Under the pieces are notes generated by a model that had not been told where the DNA came from, searched no databases, and saw only the letters and a program-made list of their open reading frames with translations. From the NCBI GenBank assembly GCA_965153355.1, contig OZ231128.1, forward strand, positions 49,910,001 to 49,974,000: a stretch of 64,000 nt of DNA, read 5' to 3'. Both the position numbers and the translations under genes were made by a program. Each line of letters begins with the position of its first letter. Position 1 is the first letter of the stretch. Positions 49,185 through 61,286 of this stretch are shown piece by piece. The DNA is from Flaccisagitta enflata. Its lineage: Eukaryota; Chaetognatha; Sagittoidea; Aphragmophora.

Positions 49185-50560
49185 GTAACATCTTAAAGAT
49201 TAAAGCTACAGAGACCAGATTGCGCTCATCTTGGAGATTTTCTGATAAAGATTAATTTGCTCATTTTAAAAAAGTTCCTAGCTTTTCTAGAAGCCGAGAT
49301 ATCTTTAGTAGAAACTGTCTCTAAAAAATTGACATTTTTATTCTTGTTTTTTTTTCACATTTTTGAGAATGAATGATTTTATTCTTTCACTTTCTATTTC
49401 TAAGGCTAAAGCTACAGGAACCAGATTGCATTCATTTTGAAGACAAAGATAGATTTCTTGTTTTTTTTTTTAATTTCTAGCTGTTCTAGAAGCTGAGATA
49501 TCTTTAGTTAAAGGTGTCGACATGCATATTTGCAAGGTGGTAGTTAGCAGGAGTGATATTCATGCCTGAAAAGTTTTCTACTTAGAGCATAAATCTTCTT
49601 GTATGTTCAGGTATGGTTAAAGACAAGTGAAAAAAGTTTGGGAGATGTGGAAATTGTTTCCAACAATCTTTCATTTGAGTCCAATCCCAGAGCCTGTTTC
49701 TACTTGTGGCAATTGCGTTTTTAACGGGCCACTCAGTTGCTCGCTACGTTCCTTCGCTTGCACCACTCACTCCGCTTACTCGCTTCGCAGCGCTCTGCTC
49801 GCTTCGTTTGCTCACTCCATTCATGGGCTCACTCACTCCACTCACTCCCTCGTAAAACATGGAAATAAATGTGATAGTTGTCACGCCCCCTGTCCAGGAG
49901 CTTGTAGCGTCCAGAATCAAAGGCAATGTGAAGATCACTTGTTACTTTTGAAAATTGGGAAAGGAATTGAGGATTGTTCCTTTTTCTGGAGGTGAAAAAA
50001 ACATGACTAAACAAACACTGTTGATTGAAAAAAAAGGTTCAAAGGCTGCTAAAGCAATTCACCAAAACTTTTGGAATCAAGAGTAATTAATCTAGGAAAT
50101 TATCATGGAATCAAAAAGGATGTGATTTGATCTATTATCAGAATTCCATTGAAAACATCATACTGATAGCGTCAGCACTAGATTTTCATACAGTCTTCTT
50201 CTGCCATCTGTGACCAATTATTGCCATCTTATCATTTGATGGAGAATTTTCATGGTTTGCTTGTTATTTCTGAATGATTGAAGTAAAGAAAACCAGATTG
50301 CGCCCACCTTAAAGATTTTTGAATGTAGATTAATTTGCTTTCTTTTTTTGAAGTTGAAGATAACCCTAATTGTTTTGCTCTTTTGTACCCATTTTGGAAA
50401 TGAAAGGTTCCACGTTTTTGCTTGTCATTTCTGAACGGATTTGAGCTACAGAGACCAGATTAAACTCATCTTGAGGATGAGGATGAGGAAAAAAGACTGA
50501 ATTGCTTTTTTATAAAAACGCTTTCTCGGAAGCCAAGATATCTCTGGTATAGATTGATTC
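49185..50560. repeat. Four dispersed direct repeats of a ~140 bp AT-rich module
   Basis: The block AAGCTACAGAGACCAGATTG ... AAGCCGAGATATCTTTAGT recurs with substitutions at about 49194-49325, 49390-49525, 50265-50350 (partial) and 50430-50545. A family G remnant interrupts between the second and third. No coding. Confidence 0.75.
49710..49860 (-). mobile_element. GGGCGTTTCTAGT MITE remnant (family G), copy 4
   Basis: TTGCGTTTTTAACGGGCCACTC, TCGCTACGTTCC, CGCTTCGCAGCGCTCTGCTC and ATTCATGGGCTCACTCACTC match the interior of the other copies in reverse; neither terminal repeat remains. Confidence 0.7.
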
Positions 50561-51935
50561 CATGATCATTTCCTAGACAGTAGGGATTACAACTACTACA
50601 GAGGGACTGACATAAGATCACATATAATAACGGATAATAATCATAATAGTAATATTATTATATTATGTCATTGTAATAATGAGAATATAATATTATATAA
50701 TAATAGTTAAGTGACAAGGTATGGCAAAGTAACATACAAATTATTACAGTGACCCATAGAAGTAGGCGTTGCGTGGAAGGAAGTCAGATGAAGTAATTGA
50801 ACCATGATATGAGTTGACTTATCCCCATGAAATGTGCATTAAAAAGTTATTTACAAAGATTCTTGAAAAAAAAAACTGTTCTTTGGGCTACCCTTCCTTC
50901 GCAATAAAGTTACTTAGATATTTTTTTTTATTTTACAGAATGTTAAAAGACATGTGAGATGGGAAGCGGAGAGAAAAAAGACCGTTTTCAAAATAAGTTT
51001 TTAATAGATCTAAGGAGAAATCTTCAAATTGTTATCATAAAGAGTCTAGTGACGTTTTTAAAGAATTGCTTTGGGTGTCCACCACCTTGTACAATCTACA
51101 GCCCTGCCCCTTGATAATGGCCCCAAGAGGACCCTTCAAATTTGTCCCTTATTGCAGGGCACCATTATCATGAAAAACTATTTGACTAGCTGATTGATGC
51201 TACCATAGCATCCACTACTATCTTGGAAAAAGAATTGTTACATGGAACCTTATACCTCCTAAAAAACTACAAAATCTTAGAAAAATTGAAGAAATAAATA
51301 AAGCCCTTCAAATTTGCAAGCCATCGACGCAAACTGCATCTTGCTATCTCAATGGGTTTAAGAGTTATCTCATTCTTCCTTTTGAAGATTTCATAATTTG
51401 ATTTTCTTGACAGGTAGTCTTTTCATTCAAACAGCCATAACTCATATGTTTCTTAATGATATAACAAAAAATTGGTGACCAAAATGTAAAATCTTTAAGT
51501 CGCATCTTTTCTTTTTTGGCGCAACAAAATTCGTCCAGCCTTCAAAAAGTTATGGTTAGTTGAAGATGAAATAAAGAAGAAGTTTCTCATCGCTTAAAAA
51601 ATCATGAACACCATTGCTCCAGATTTCCTCAAGAAGCTCTAAAGTTACTTTCTGGACAAGTACCAAATACCAAATACTATCATCCACTCTAAAAGAGTTT
51701 ATACAAATGTCAAAAGATTTAATTGAATATCATACATTTTATTTGTTTACAGAGACACTTATGTTGTAAAGATTGAGGCTCACAGATTTTTTGCAATGCC
51801 TCTGATCCCTTATCCAGACTTGGCAATAAATGTGCGTGTGAAATTCATTGAATGTCTTGACTAGTCGTGCTACATTCAACAAAAACATGCCCCTTTCACA
51901 CTATGGTAACAAGAAGAAATGATTTGATCTGTCAA

Positions 51936-51967
<32 letters not shown>

Positions 51968-52149
51968 TGTTGGTGGATCAGTCAGTTCGCTGCTAAAAAG
52001 AGTTATTGGTGAGTCACTGCTAAATGCGTGTCTGTTATCTAGGGGCAATTGAGCATTGCAAAAGGCTTGAAAAATTTGGGACTGCAGCTTGTTGCTTGTT
52101 GCTTGTAAACATGTATCAAAACATTGATTTATCTCATTTAAAACCAGAA
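50561..52149. other. AT-rich non-coding stretch
   Basis: Bases 50628-50710 are a very AT-rich TAATAATATTAT tract. A short (CT)n run is at 51943-51967. No supported gene. Confidence 0.5.
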
Positions 52150-53065
52150 AATAAAGACTGAGCTAAATGACTTAAAGAAATGACTTAATGATGACCTAAA
52201 ATGACCAGAAATGACGTAAAATGACTAGAAACAACTAAAAATAACTAAAAATGACAGGAATGACCTAATTGAATAAAATAACATAAATGACAAAAATGAT
52301 TAAGATTGACATAAAATGACTTAAAATGACTTCAAACGACTTCAAGCAACTAAAGATAATGTGAAAAAAGCTAAGCATTACAGACCGATTGATGTAAAAA
52401 GTAGGACTCGCAAAAGTTAAGGTCATTTGAGGGGAAAATAAGTGATTTTTTCCCGAAATTCCATAGAAATTTTTAACTGTTTTAACTAGTTAACTCTACT
52501 AGTTAACTATAGGGGTTTTTAGAATTTTAACTAGTTAACTAGCTAGTTAAAGTTAACTATTGCGAGTCCTAGTAAAAAGACTTATAAATGATTCAAAATG
52601 ACTTGCAATGACCTACAATGACTTGATACAACTTAAAAAGACTAAAATTGACATAAATGACCCAAAAGAATGAAATGACATAAATGACTAAACATGTTTA
52701 AAAATGATTTAAAATGACTTAAAATGTCTTAAAATGACTAAAGGTGACTTTAAATGACTTCAAATGACACAAAATGACTGAAAACAACTTAAAATGAATA
52801 AAAATGACAAGAATAACCATAATGAATAGAATGACATGAATGACCTAAAATGATTGAAATTATTGCAAAAAGACTTAAAATGATTTAAAATGACTTAAAA
52901 TGACCTAATTTGACTTAAAACAATGTAAAATGACTAAAAAAGACATAAATGACCTAAATGAATAGAATGACACTAATGACTAAATATGGTTAAAAATGAT
53001 TTAGAATGACTTAACATGTCTAACTTCTAAGGGTGACTATAGAATGACGCAAAAAAGCTAAAGCG
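52150..53065. repeat. Degenerate AAAATGACTT minisatellite, probably an expanded A-element core
   Basis: About 80 copies of a 10-12 bp unit (TAAAATGACT, ATAAATGACC). The complement, GGTCATTTT, is the internal block of the A copies at 37.74-37.98 and 18.6 kb. AAAAAGCTAAGCATTACAGA at 52367 and GCAAAAAAGCTAAAGCGG at 53049 mirror the A block ACACTTAGCTTTTT. A 130 bp island at 52440-52570 with palindromic AACTAGTTAACT words interrupts it. Confidence 0.8.
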
Positions 53066-53282
53066 GGGTATCACAAATATTTGATGCTCCCAAGCAACGG
53101 CAAAACAAGCAGTTTTTTTACAGAATATTCTATGGGAAAGTTGTTGCAAATAAGTTTTTTTTTCTTTGACATTGTACTTAAACACCTCCATATTTCTGAG
53201 TCCAGACGATATTTACTGCATCTGAACGTAGATACATTCGAGTTCTTTTGCACTGCCACATAGCGTTTGAGTCAATTACAGT

Positions 53283-53625
53283 TTTTGGGCAGCGGCCCCA
53301 AAGGGGACGAAGTCCTGTAGAACACAGGGGGACTTTCGTTCGTCCGTCCGTACGTTCGTCCGTCCGTCCCCCCTCTATCAGGCCTCTCAGGCCTCAAATC
53401 AGGCCTTCAAGCTCAAATCCAGCCTCTCAGGCTTAACCTGGGCCCGTTAGACCTCAAATTCGACCTCTCGCCTCTATTCCAGCTCTCTCAACACAGCCTT
53501 GGGGCGTGTCTCATCTGGCTCCTTTCAGGCCTCAAATCTGGCCTGTCAGGCCTCACACCTGACCTTGCAGGCCTCAAATTAGCCCTCTCAGGCCTCAAAT
53601 TAGCCCTCTCAGGTCTTAAACAGTC
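53283..53625 (+). mobile_element. Family B element, copy 11 (right side missing)
   Basis: TTTTTGGGCAGCGGCCCCAAA, GTCCTGTAGAACACAGGG, GTTCGTCCGTCCG, then CAGGCCTCAAATTAGCCCTCT-type units at 53370-53620. No right arm or tail. Confidence 0.78.
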
Positions 53626-53659
53626 AGTGGACAAACCGGTATAGGTATAAATCTCTATG

Positions 53660-54240
53660 GGTTGTAACAATGCTCAGAGGAAGATCATTTCAAATGTTAG
53701 GTTAATCACTAAGTTGAAGAAGCTTTCTTTGCTTAGGAATTAACTAAGATCAGAGACATTTCACAGAGAGGCCATGTAAAATGATGAAAAATCATGTTTT
53801 TCTATAATTCCTAATGACCAATATATTCAGACATGAAATTTTGTGTAGACAGCATCATTGACAGCATCATTGAAGGACCTCTCAATAAATCATGTAAAAC
53901 TATAGACAGAAGTTTTTTCCAGATAAGTAAGTTTCACAGCTGTAAATGTAATAAGAGGAATTACAAAGATTTGAATCAGGGTGGGCTGGAACTCCTCGTC
54001 AATTGCATCACTGAAGGATCCCTTCCACAAGAGGCTGTGCAAAATGCTGAAATTTCATGTGTTTCAAAAATTCATCATGACCAATATATTCAGACATGAA
54101 ATTTTTTGTCAATTACAAATCTAAAGGTGCCAATAAGCATATGAGCAGTCAAGGTATGCTGAAACAGCTCGTCAACAGCATCATTGAAAGATGTATCCAC
54201 AACACATGTAGAACTTTGTGAAGTGGAACAATTTTTCTGA
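53660..54240. repeat. Diverged tandem repeats around GCATCATTGAAGGA
   Basis: GACAGCATCATTGAAGGACC (53857), ATTGCATCACTGAAGGATCC (53998) and ACAGCATCATTGAAAGATG (54173) recur, and ATGACCAATATATTCAGACA occurs at 53814 and 54077. Units are roughly 140-260 bp. No gene. Confidence 0.65.
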
Positions 54241-55092
54241 AAAATTTGAATAATTGTCATTTATTCTAATAAGATTCTTGAATTAATTTGTTCAAAAATT
54301 CTCTTATTTTTTTCATAAAATTTTGGCAAATCTCAGGCTCTTGTGTATGGCAACTTTTCATATCCCGAGCATCAAGGATAGTTAGAACTTAGAATTTCGT
54401 CCAGTTCGACTTATCAGACTCTCAGGCGCTCCTATATATGACACAGTAAGCAATGAAATACATCTAGGCAAGTATTTCTAATGTTTTCAAGCCAGCTTGG
54501 GGAGTTGCGGCTCAATTTCCTCGATGGGCAAGAATCATCAAAATGAGATCTACATATTAGAGAAAGTTTTCCTTGGAAATGATAGGAATCAATTTTTTCG
54601 CTCTCCTTTGGAAGTAAGATTAAAATCCACCACCATTGCAATTAGGTTGGTTAAATGGGCTTAAATCTTTTCTGATGTTTAAGATGACCCTCTTCAAAAG
54701 GTTTCATCAGGTCATATGCTACGGACATTGGAAGGGCTTGGTATCCGTCTGCCCATGTCTTTCGTTTACTCCCAGTGGAAAAGAATTGCGAAAAAAGAAA
54801 ATTGTTGTCAGTTTTATTAACAAGGACCCTTCAAAACTGGTATATCGCCCTCAATTTTGGCCCTGGTAATTAATAACACTTAAACACTGTTGATTAACAC
54901 TATATAGGTACCATGAAATTAACTGAAAAAGAATTTCCTTTATTGAAAAATGAACTAGAAATAAGTGGAAAAGGTTGTTGTTAATTGATAGGTACAGTAC
55001 CGGAATCAAAGAACTGGTGATAAGGAGGGACGCCATATCTCTCCAATTACAAGGATATGGGATCTGAAATTTTTCTGTGGTGTGCACTTATA
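54241..55092. other. Non-coding stretch
   Basis: No supported gene. Bases 54880-54925 resemble part of the 37.5 kb GTTAATTAAC minisatellite. Confidence 0.4.
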
Positions 55093-55691
55093 ACCATGCC
55101 AAAAAAAAAAACCGCACTGCGATATATTGACCCTTGACTCTTTGTTAGGAGCCAAATCTATACAAAATCCATGAGCATCTTAAAGAGCTTCAAATAATCT
55201 ATCATTTGAGTGGTGTTAGAAAGTTTTAGCTCAAAAAATTTAAGACTTACATCAATTTTACGTAAGGATCTCAATATCCCAATTGCCAGGAAATAGATGG
55301 TCAAATTTTTTCATTGTTTCCTTTGTACCTCTATTAATATTCACATGAATGAAAAAAAATTCATAATAGAAAAAAAAATTGGAATATTTTCTTCAAAATG
55401 CCGATAAGAAGAAATTAGTAGCTTGATTCGTTTAGAAACTATGATTAAATGAAAACAAAAGGTACAGTTTATTGAGAGGAACAAAAATGTTATTTCCTGC
55501 AATTGAGATATTGACAATTTTACTTCAAACCTTTGTAACTTTTAAAGTTTTTGAGCTAGAATTTTCTGGCCCAACTCAAATGATAGATTTTTTGAAGCTC
55601 TTTGAAATGGTCATGGATTTTTTGTAGTTTTGCCTCCAACTAATGAGCCCAACACGTCATAACGTAGTGCGGTTTTTTATTTGGGCATGGT
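55093..55691. mobile_element. TA-flanked palindromic MITE (family K)
   Basis: ACCATGCCAAAAAAAAAAAC and CGCACTGCG at the left, GTAGTGCGG and TTTGGGCATGGT at the right; TA at 55091-55092 and 55692-55693. Arms of about 110 bp also pair around AAGAGCTTCAAATAATCTAT against its inverse near 55585. 599 bp, non-coding. Confidence 0.82.
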
Positions 55692-57884
55692 TAGTACCCC
55701 CACCACCCATAAGGGTTTGGAGCTGTTCTGGGCAATTTTTTTTTGTTGTCAAAATTTTTTTTTCCTAAAATGACTATTGTAGGCCAAAAAGTTAATTTCA
55801 AAATTTGTCTTTTATGTTACATATAGGTAATGCCCAGGGCTACAAATTTCATTTTTTGAAAAATATTTTCGGCCAATTTTTAAGGGAACAACACAAAAAA
55901 AAACAAAAATTTCAAAAAAATGAAAAACAGCTATATTTTCCTTTAAAATGGGCTTAACATGATAATTTTTGGCATGGAAGTAGAACCTTCAATACGTATG
56001 CAGAATTTCAAGAGTCATAGTTGAATTTAGTAGGAGTTATGGGATTTTGAAATTTCAATGATTTCTGGTAAAAACCTTTTTTTCTTATAAAATCTTTTTT
56101 TTGTAAACCATTTTTCTTGAAATTTCATAAACAAACAAACTGATAATCTTTTGCTTCCAAAAAAAATTTGGCCACTGCGACCCCTTAAAATTTTTTTTTT
56201 CTCAAAAATTGTCAAAATTGGTTTTCTTTCTAGGTTTGATTAAAACGGCTCCTTGGATCGGATTCACTTCATTTTTGGAGGGATTACTAACCTACATGTG
56301 CACAAACTATGTTCCAAATTTCAAGTTAATCGGACAATTCGTTCCGGAGTTATTAAAGATCAAAGTTGAAAGTTCAAGCCAAAATTACTGTATTCAAGGA
56401 ATTTTGGCAGAAAAAAAATCTTCAGCTTGTTGTGCTTCCAGTTGCTTTAAAAAAGGATAAGACGTTCAAAAACTCATTCAAATATGCATAACCTGACATG
56501 AGATCACCCATTTAGGGTATGATACGGGAGATTTTGAAAGTATTGACCCTCCAAAATCACTGCAAAATGATGATTTTTGCTGATTTTAGGTAATAACAGT
56601 GTTTCATAAGTATCTTATAGTCAAATAGGGTCCTGGCTGTGAAATCATAGTTGGAGTATAGTGAGATGAAATTCCTGAGCTCCTTAGATGGCATCCCGGA
56701 TGACCCCACGAGTGACTGAGCCTCCATATAGGGGGCAAAAATGGGCCAAAATGACAAAAAATGACTCAAATGCCCTAATTTAAGGTTATTTTTAGGTGCG
56801 CATAGCACTTCTATAAAAGCCTCTGTCCATTGGTTGATTGGTTGGTCAGGCTGTTGGTTAGTTGATTGGACGGTTGGTGGAAAAATAGCCAAAAATGTTT
56901 AAAATCACTTGAAAACTCATTGAGTTCATTATTCATGTTACTTGTAATTTCAATTATCCTGATTATCCACAATTAGGTTTGATAACTATGGCAAAATAAA
57001 AAAGCGAACGAATTTTGAGAGACTAAAAACATAAGAAGATGTTGACCAATTTGCATAAAATTTACACGGAATGATAACCATGATTTGGACTATGTCTGGT
57101 TAAAATTTCATCAAAATCCATAGAATACTTAAGCCGTAATCACGTTTTTACTGATGTCACCTCTTTTTTTGACTGCCAGAGATGACATTTATCCTAAATC
57201 AAAATAATTCCATTTTTTAGTAAAATTAGCATTGTGCAAAAAGTTTTGGGAGTTTTGTCATGACTTTTGAACTGAAGTCTGATGGTGCTAATAATTAATA
57301 CTAGGCAAAATTCGTTTCTACCCAGATAAAGTCTAGTGGGGTAGATATTATTTGATAGTCAGCTTGCTCAAGATAGGAAATATTCAGCTACCTGTAAGAA
57401 TATTTTTGCAATTTGGGAGACTAAAAATGCTTCCATCTTCACAAAATCTTTACTGGAGATTACTCATATGTACAAAAGTTACCAGTTAGAAAATTATGAT
57501 AATTGGTAAAAAACTATGGCCATAGCATTACTTTATGTTTCAGGTTTCATCTTCATTAACTTCATACTTAAACCCATAAAAAAAAGTTTTTGAAAATTTG
57601 CTGTTTCTGCTAAAATAATCAGAGTTTTGTTATGAAATTTTTACCACAGCCTGTTAACAATGTGGTCTACTTCCACATCAAATTTCATCAAAATCGGATT
57701 TAATTTAGTGTGGCTTTTTTAAATTTGTTTATTCATTCTTTGAAAATGCTTATGTGTGTAAGTTGAATTTCTGATCATCGGACAAGCTTTTTTAAAAAAT
57801 CAATAATTCCTAAACTATATAGAGCAGGACATCGATTTTTTCAGTGATGCTTAATGATACCAAAAAATAACTCCAGTAAAAATT
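55692..57884. other. AT-rich non-coding stretch
   Basis: Bases 56806-56880 (GCACTTCTATAAAAGCCTCTG, GGTTGATTGGTTGG) look like an A-like remnant. AATTTCATCAAAATC recurs at 57107 and 57686. No supported gene. It meets the truncated end of the BEL/Pao pol near 57.9 kb. Confidence 0.5.
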
Positions 57885-60800
57885 TCAGCACACTGGGTGA
57901 ATTTTCAAAGGATTTATTAGCAAAAGAAGTAACTGTTTGCTTTTTTTTGCCATAAAGCTCAGGATATGTTTGATAGAGTCATAGGTCTGATAGAGCTTGG
58001 GATAGGTCTCTGCGTGGACCGACCGCGTTGACATACAGGTGAACACTACCACCCATACTTTCCACGATGCTCTTTTGTTGATTTTTACGCCGATTGGGCC
58101 GAAAAGATTGAGTCCTGTATACTCGTATGGGGGGAGAGGACTCACGCGGAAAGACGGAAGCGTTGCCATTTTTTGTGTCATCGGTTTTTTAAATGCTTTT
58201 TGGCATGAGATGCATTTCCTGATAACGGACGTCACTTCCTGTAGACCATGGATGATCCAAACGCGTTGACGCGATGAATTGAGGATGTGTTTTGCGCCCG
58301 CATGGAGTTCATAGTCATGAATGAAGCGAATATATGCGCGCACGTTTTCATCTTTGCGTGGGAGGATGATTGGGAATTTTGCTTCCTCTTTAATTGTAGA
58401 GTTGACCAATCGGCTGCCGACGCGGATGATGCCGCACTCGTCGACGAAGGGGTTGTGAGTGATGAGAGGTGAGTTTTTCATTGTCATCTCCTTGTTCGAG
58501 TTGGGGTGAAATATGTTGCGGTCCACCAAATTTTGCCATTCTTTTGGGAAATTGACCTTCTGAGTCGCGGCGAAAATTAGATTCTCCGCTTCTCGAAACT
58601 CGAGTATTGAAATGGCCAAGTTGACGGGCTGTTTGGGCTTCTTCTTTGCGATGGTGATGCGTAAGTTTCCAGTTGACGTGGCCGTCCATTGATTTGGTTG
58701 TTGGGCTTGATCACGGCGATATTTCCTCCAGAAGGCGATGATTTTTCGTAGAGATGCTACTCTCATGACTTTTTTATACCAGCCGTCAATGTCGACGACC
58801 AGTTTGGCGTATCCGCATCCATCTAGAGGAATTTCCGGTGGAGTTGGAATTACGTGCGTGGCGAAGACCATTGTCGTCGGCTTCTTGTGTCGAGGTACAG
58901 TTGTGACCGGCCATTGGCTTTCGTCTTGATAGAGGAAGTCGGGTCCGCGATGGAATGTTGCCCATTTTTCGGACTCATCTGCGCGTATTCCTCTTGAACA
59001 GTGATCCGCCGGGTTCCTCGGGCCTTCGACGTATCTCCAATCGTCCGGCTTTGTGACTGCGTAGATTTTTGATAGTCGGTTGTTGACGAAAGGTCCATGA
59101 ATTTTTGCTTCGTCGAAGATCTGTTTCAACACCACTTCACTGTCTGACCACATCACTGTCCTTTGGAATGGGATCTCCACGGCGCTGTTGACGAACTTGT
59201 GCAGCTGCACGCCCTTTTCCGCTGCAACCAATTCGAGGCGCGGAATAGAATTATGGTGAGATGCTTTTGCTGAATTCAAGGGGACGACGTGGCTTCTTGA
59301 TGTGACGATGGTGATGAAAACTTCGCCGTTGGAGTATCTCTCCAGTCTGTACACGACGGCGCCAAATCCTCCGGGCGCCGCATCCACGAAGATGTGGCAT
59401 TCGATGACGACCGGATCGCCGAGATCAGCCTTTGTAAAGCATCTGGGGATCGTGATGTTGATGAGGAGGATAATGGATTTCGCCCATGCGGCGAATTCCT
59501 CCTTGACGACAGGCTTGAGTTTAGAATCCCATCCTGGTGAACCGGAAGTCGCTTGTTGTAGTAATTTGCGACCCAGGAGGCAGAACGGGGAGAGGAAGCC
59601 AAGGGGATCGTATATTGAAGCTTGGACTGACACAAGTTGGCGAGGGGTGTTGACGGCTTTGTTGATTTTTTCTTTGTCAAATTGGAAGACGAAGTTGTCA
59701 TTTTTCGAGTCCCACGAGACGCCCAACACCTTTGTGACATTTTCTTCAGCGGAATCTGAGATGGCTTTTATTGCGTGTCCTTCTTCGCCGTCCACGAGCT
59801 CGGGGGCGTTTGACTGCCATTTTCCGAGCTGGAAACCGCCAAGACGCATCGCCTCCTTCAGATTTTGCTTCAGTTCCAGTGCGGATGCAACGGTTCGTCC
59901 ACCGCCGGCGCCATCATCGACGTAAAATTTATTTCTGATCGTTTGATAGACGTTGTCGGGGAATTGGGGCCTAATTTTATCGGCGTGATAGCGGAGAACG
60001 AATCCGGTCACGATGGATGATGATCCGGCGCCGAAGATGTGGGAGAAAAATTGATATCTCCATACCTCCGCCATCTTGGTGTCGGCGAACCATAAGTAGC
60101 GGAAGACTTCGCGATCCTTCTCGTCGACGAGGACGTTGTGGAAGAACCCACAAATATCAGTCATGAAGGCGATGGGGTTCTCCCGAAATTTGACGAGTAT
60201 ATCGACGAGTGGATTGATGATGTTAGGGCCGCCGAGGAGAAGGTCGTTGAGGCATATTCCGTTGACGTTTGCTCTGGCGTCATGGCACATTCTAATCTTC
60301 CCATGCTTATCCACAGGATGCATGGGAAGATACCATCTGGGAATGCTGGGGTCCATCTCGCTGTTTGGGATGGGAGTAGCGTATCCTTTCGTGAAGAATT
60401 TGTCCATTTCCGAGAAGACTCTCTCTTTAAAAACAGGGTCGCGTTCAAATCGTGGCATCATTGAGATTAGTCTGCGCTTCGCCATTCCTTCAGAGTCGAG
60501 AACGTTGAGGATGGTTGCCGCTTCTTCTCTATTTTTCAACCACGGTAGGACCGACATGTATTTCTGTTTATCTTCGTCGAACCGAATGCCTTCTTGTAAC
60601 ATTAGAATTGCTTTGCGATTCGCGTGAGAGTCTCCCATTTCTTTAGCCGTCACTTGAGGAAAGTCGTGATAAAAAATGCGTTCGTAGTCATATTTAACGT
60701 TGGCGTCGTCGACGGCGAGGAGGTTTACGGAAACGTCGCGATGGTCGCGTTGGCCGCCGACTCCAAAGATCGTGTATCCCCATTCCGTCCACATTGCGGT

Positions 60801-61286
60801 GGGGGATTTTTTTGGGCCGCGAATAAACGGTCCTTGCGTCCATGTATCGGCGTGCGCAACACTGATGATCATACCGACCTCCACGTCCTCGTCGTCGAAC
60901 TCAATGCCGTCAAGATGGTTGAATTTAGTCAAATCACGTTTTGCTGGTGGAATGTCATTGTCGCTGCTCCATAGTTTGGCCACTAGGGCTTGTCCGACGT
61001 TAGTTTTGTACGATGAGTGAATGGATTCCAGTTGAAAGTTTGCGAGTCTGCGTTTTTGTGTCATTTTTGTTTCGACCGTTTGTACTGTCATTGTCTTTGT
61101 CGTGTATGTAAGGTCGAGTCGTTTTACAATGTTCTCCGAAATTACGTCCTTATCCGCACATGTGTCTAACATGGCGTAAATCATTTCAGAAGCGCCGGTC
61201 TCGACGTTGCGAATCCGCACAAGTACAATCGGGCGAATCACATCATCATCCGGCGCGATGAAATTCTCCACGCCGGTCGCTCCTAG
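57885..61286 (-). CDS. pol: BEL/Pao retrotransposon Pol (protease, RT, RNase H, truncated integrase)
   Basis: The frame is open from directly after the Gag UGA; the first 1128 residues counted from GTG at 61271 are used below. Aspartic protease: AMLDTCADKDVIS, catalytic D36. Reverse transcriptase: about 270-490, with FMTDICGFF (D372) and YVDD at 450-453. RNase H: about 620-765, with FVDAA (628-632), IPRLEL and WSDS. Integrase zinc finger: H990, H995, C1020, C1023. Integrase core start: GLNLFGPI at 1053-1060, where the first DDE Asp is Asn (N1055); homology fades near residue 1108 and the frame stops at 1128, so the other catalytic residues are lost. The protein would process Gag-Pol and make element cDNA in virus-like particles. 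Domain order is diagnostic of BEL/Pao. Expression is probably by readthrough of the Gag stop, in the same frame. No LTR is visible on this side. Confidence 0.95.
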   Translation of the reverse strand, partial: LGATGVENFIAPDDDVIRPIVLVRIRNVETGASEMIYAMLDTCADKDVISENIVKRLDLTYTTKTMTVQTVETKMTQKRRLANFQLESIHSSYKTNVGQALVAKLWSSDNDIPPAKRDLTKFNHLDGIEFDDEDVEVGMIISVAHADTWTQGPFIRGPKKSPTAMWTEWGYTIFGVGGQRDHRDVSVNLLAVDDANVKYDYERIFYHDFPQVTAKEMGDSHANRKAILMLQEGIRFDEDKQKYMSVLPWLKNREEAATILNVLDSEGMAKRRLISMMPRFERDPVFKERVFSEMDKFFTKGYATPIPNSEMDPSIPRWYLPMHPVDKHGKIRMCHDARANVNGICLNDLLLGGPNIINPLVDILVKFRENPIAFMTDICGFFHNVLVDEKDREVFRYLWFADTKMAEVWRYQFFSHIFGAGSSSIVTGFVLRYHADKIRPQFPDNVYQTIRNKFYVDDGAGGGRTVASALELKQNLKEAMRLGGFQLGKWQSNAPELVDGEEGHAIKAISDSAEENVTKVLGVSWDSKNDNFVFQFDKEKINKAVNTPRQLVSVQASIYDPLGFLSPFCLLGRKLLQQATSGSPGWDSKLKPVVKEEFAAWAKSIILLINITIPRCFTKADLGDPVVIECHIFVDAAPGGFGAVVYRLERYSNGEVFITIVTSRSHVVPLNSAKASHHNSIPRLELVAAEKGVQLHKFVNSAVEIPFQRTVMWSDSEVVLKQIFDEAKIHGPFVNNRLSKIYAVTKPDDWRYVEGPRNPADHCSRGIRADESEKWATFHRGPDFLYQDESQWPVTTVPRHKKPTTMVFATHVIPTPPEIPLDGCGYAKLVVDIDGWYKKVMRVASLRKIIAFWRKYRRDQAQQPNQWTATSTGNLRITIAKKKPKQPVNLAISILEFREAENLIFAATQKVNFPKEWQNLVDRNIFHPNSNKEMTMKNSPLITHNPFVDECGIIRVGSRLVNSTIKEEAKFPIILPRKDENVRAYIRFIHDYELHAGAKHILNSSRQRVWIIHGLQEVTSVIRKCISCQKAFKKPMTQKMATLPSFRVSPLPPYEYTGLNLFGPIGVKINKRASWKVWVVVFTCMSTRSVHAETYPKLYQTYDSIKHILSFMAKKSKQLLLLLINPLKIHPVC

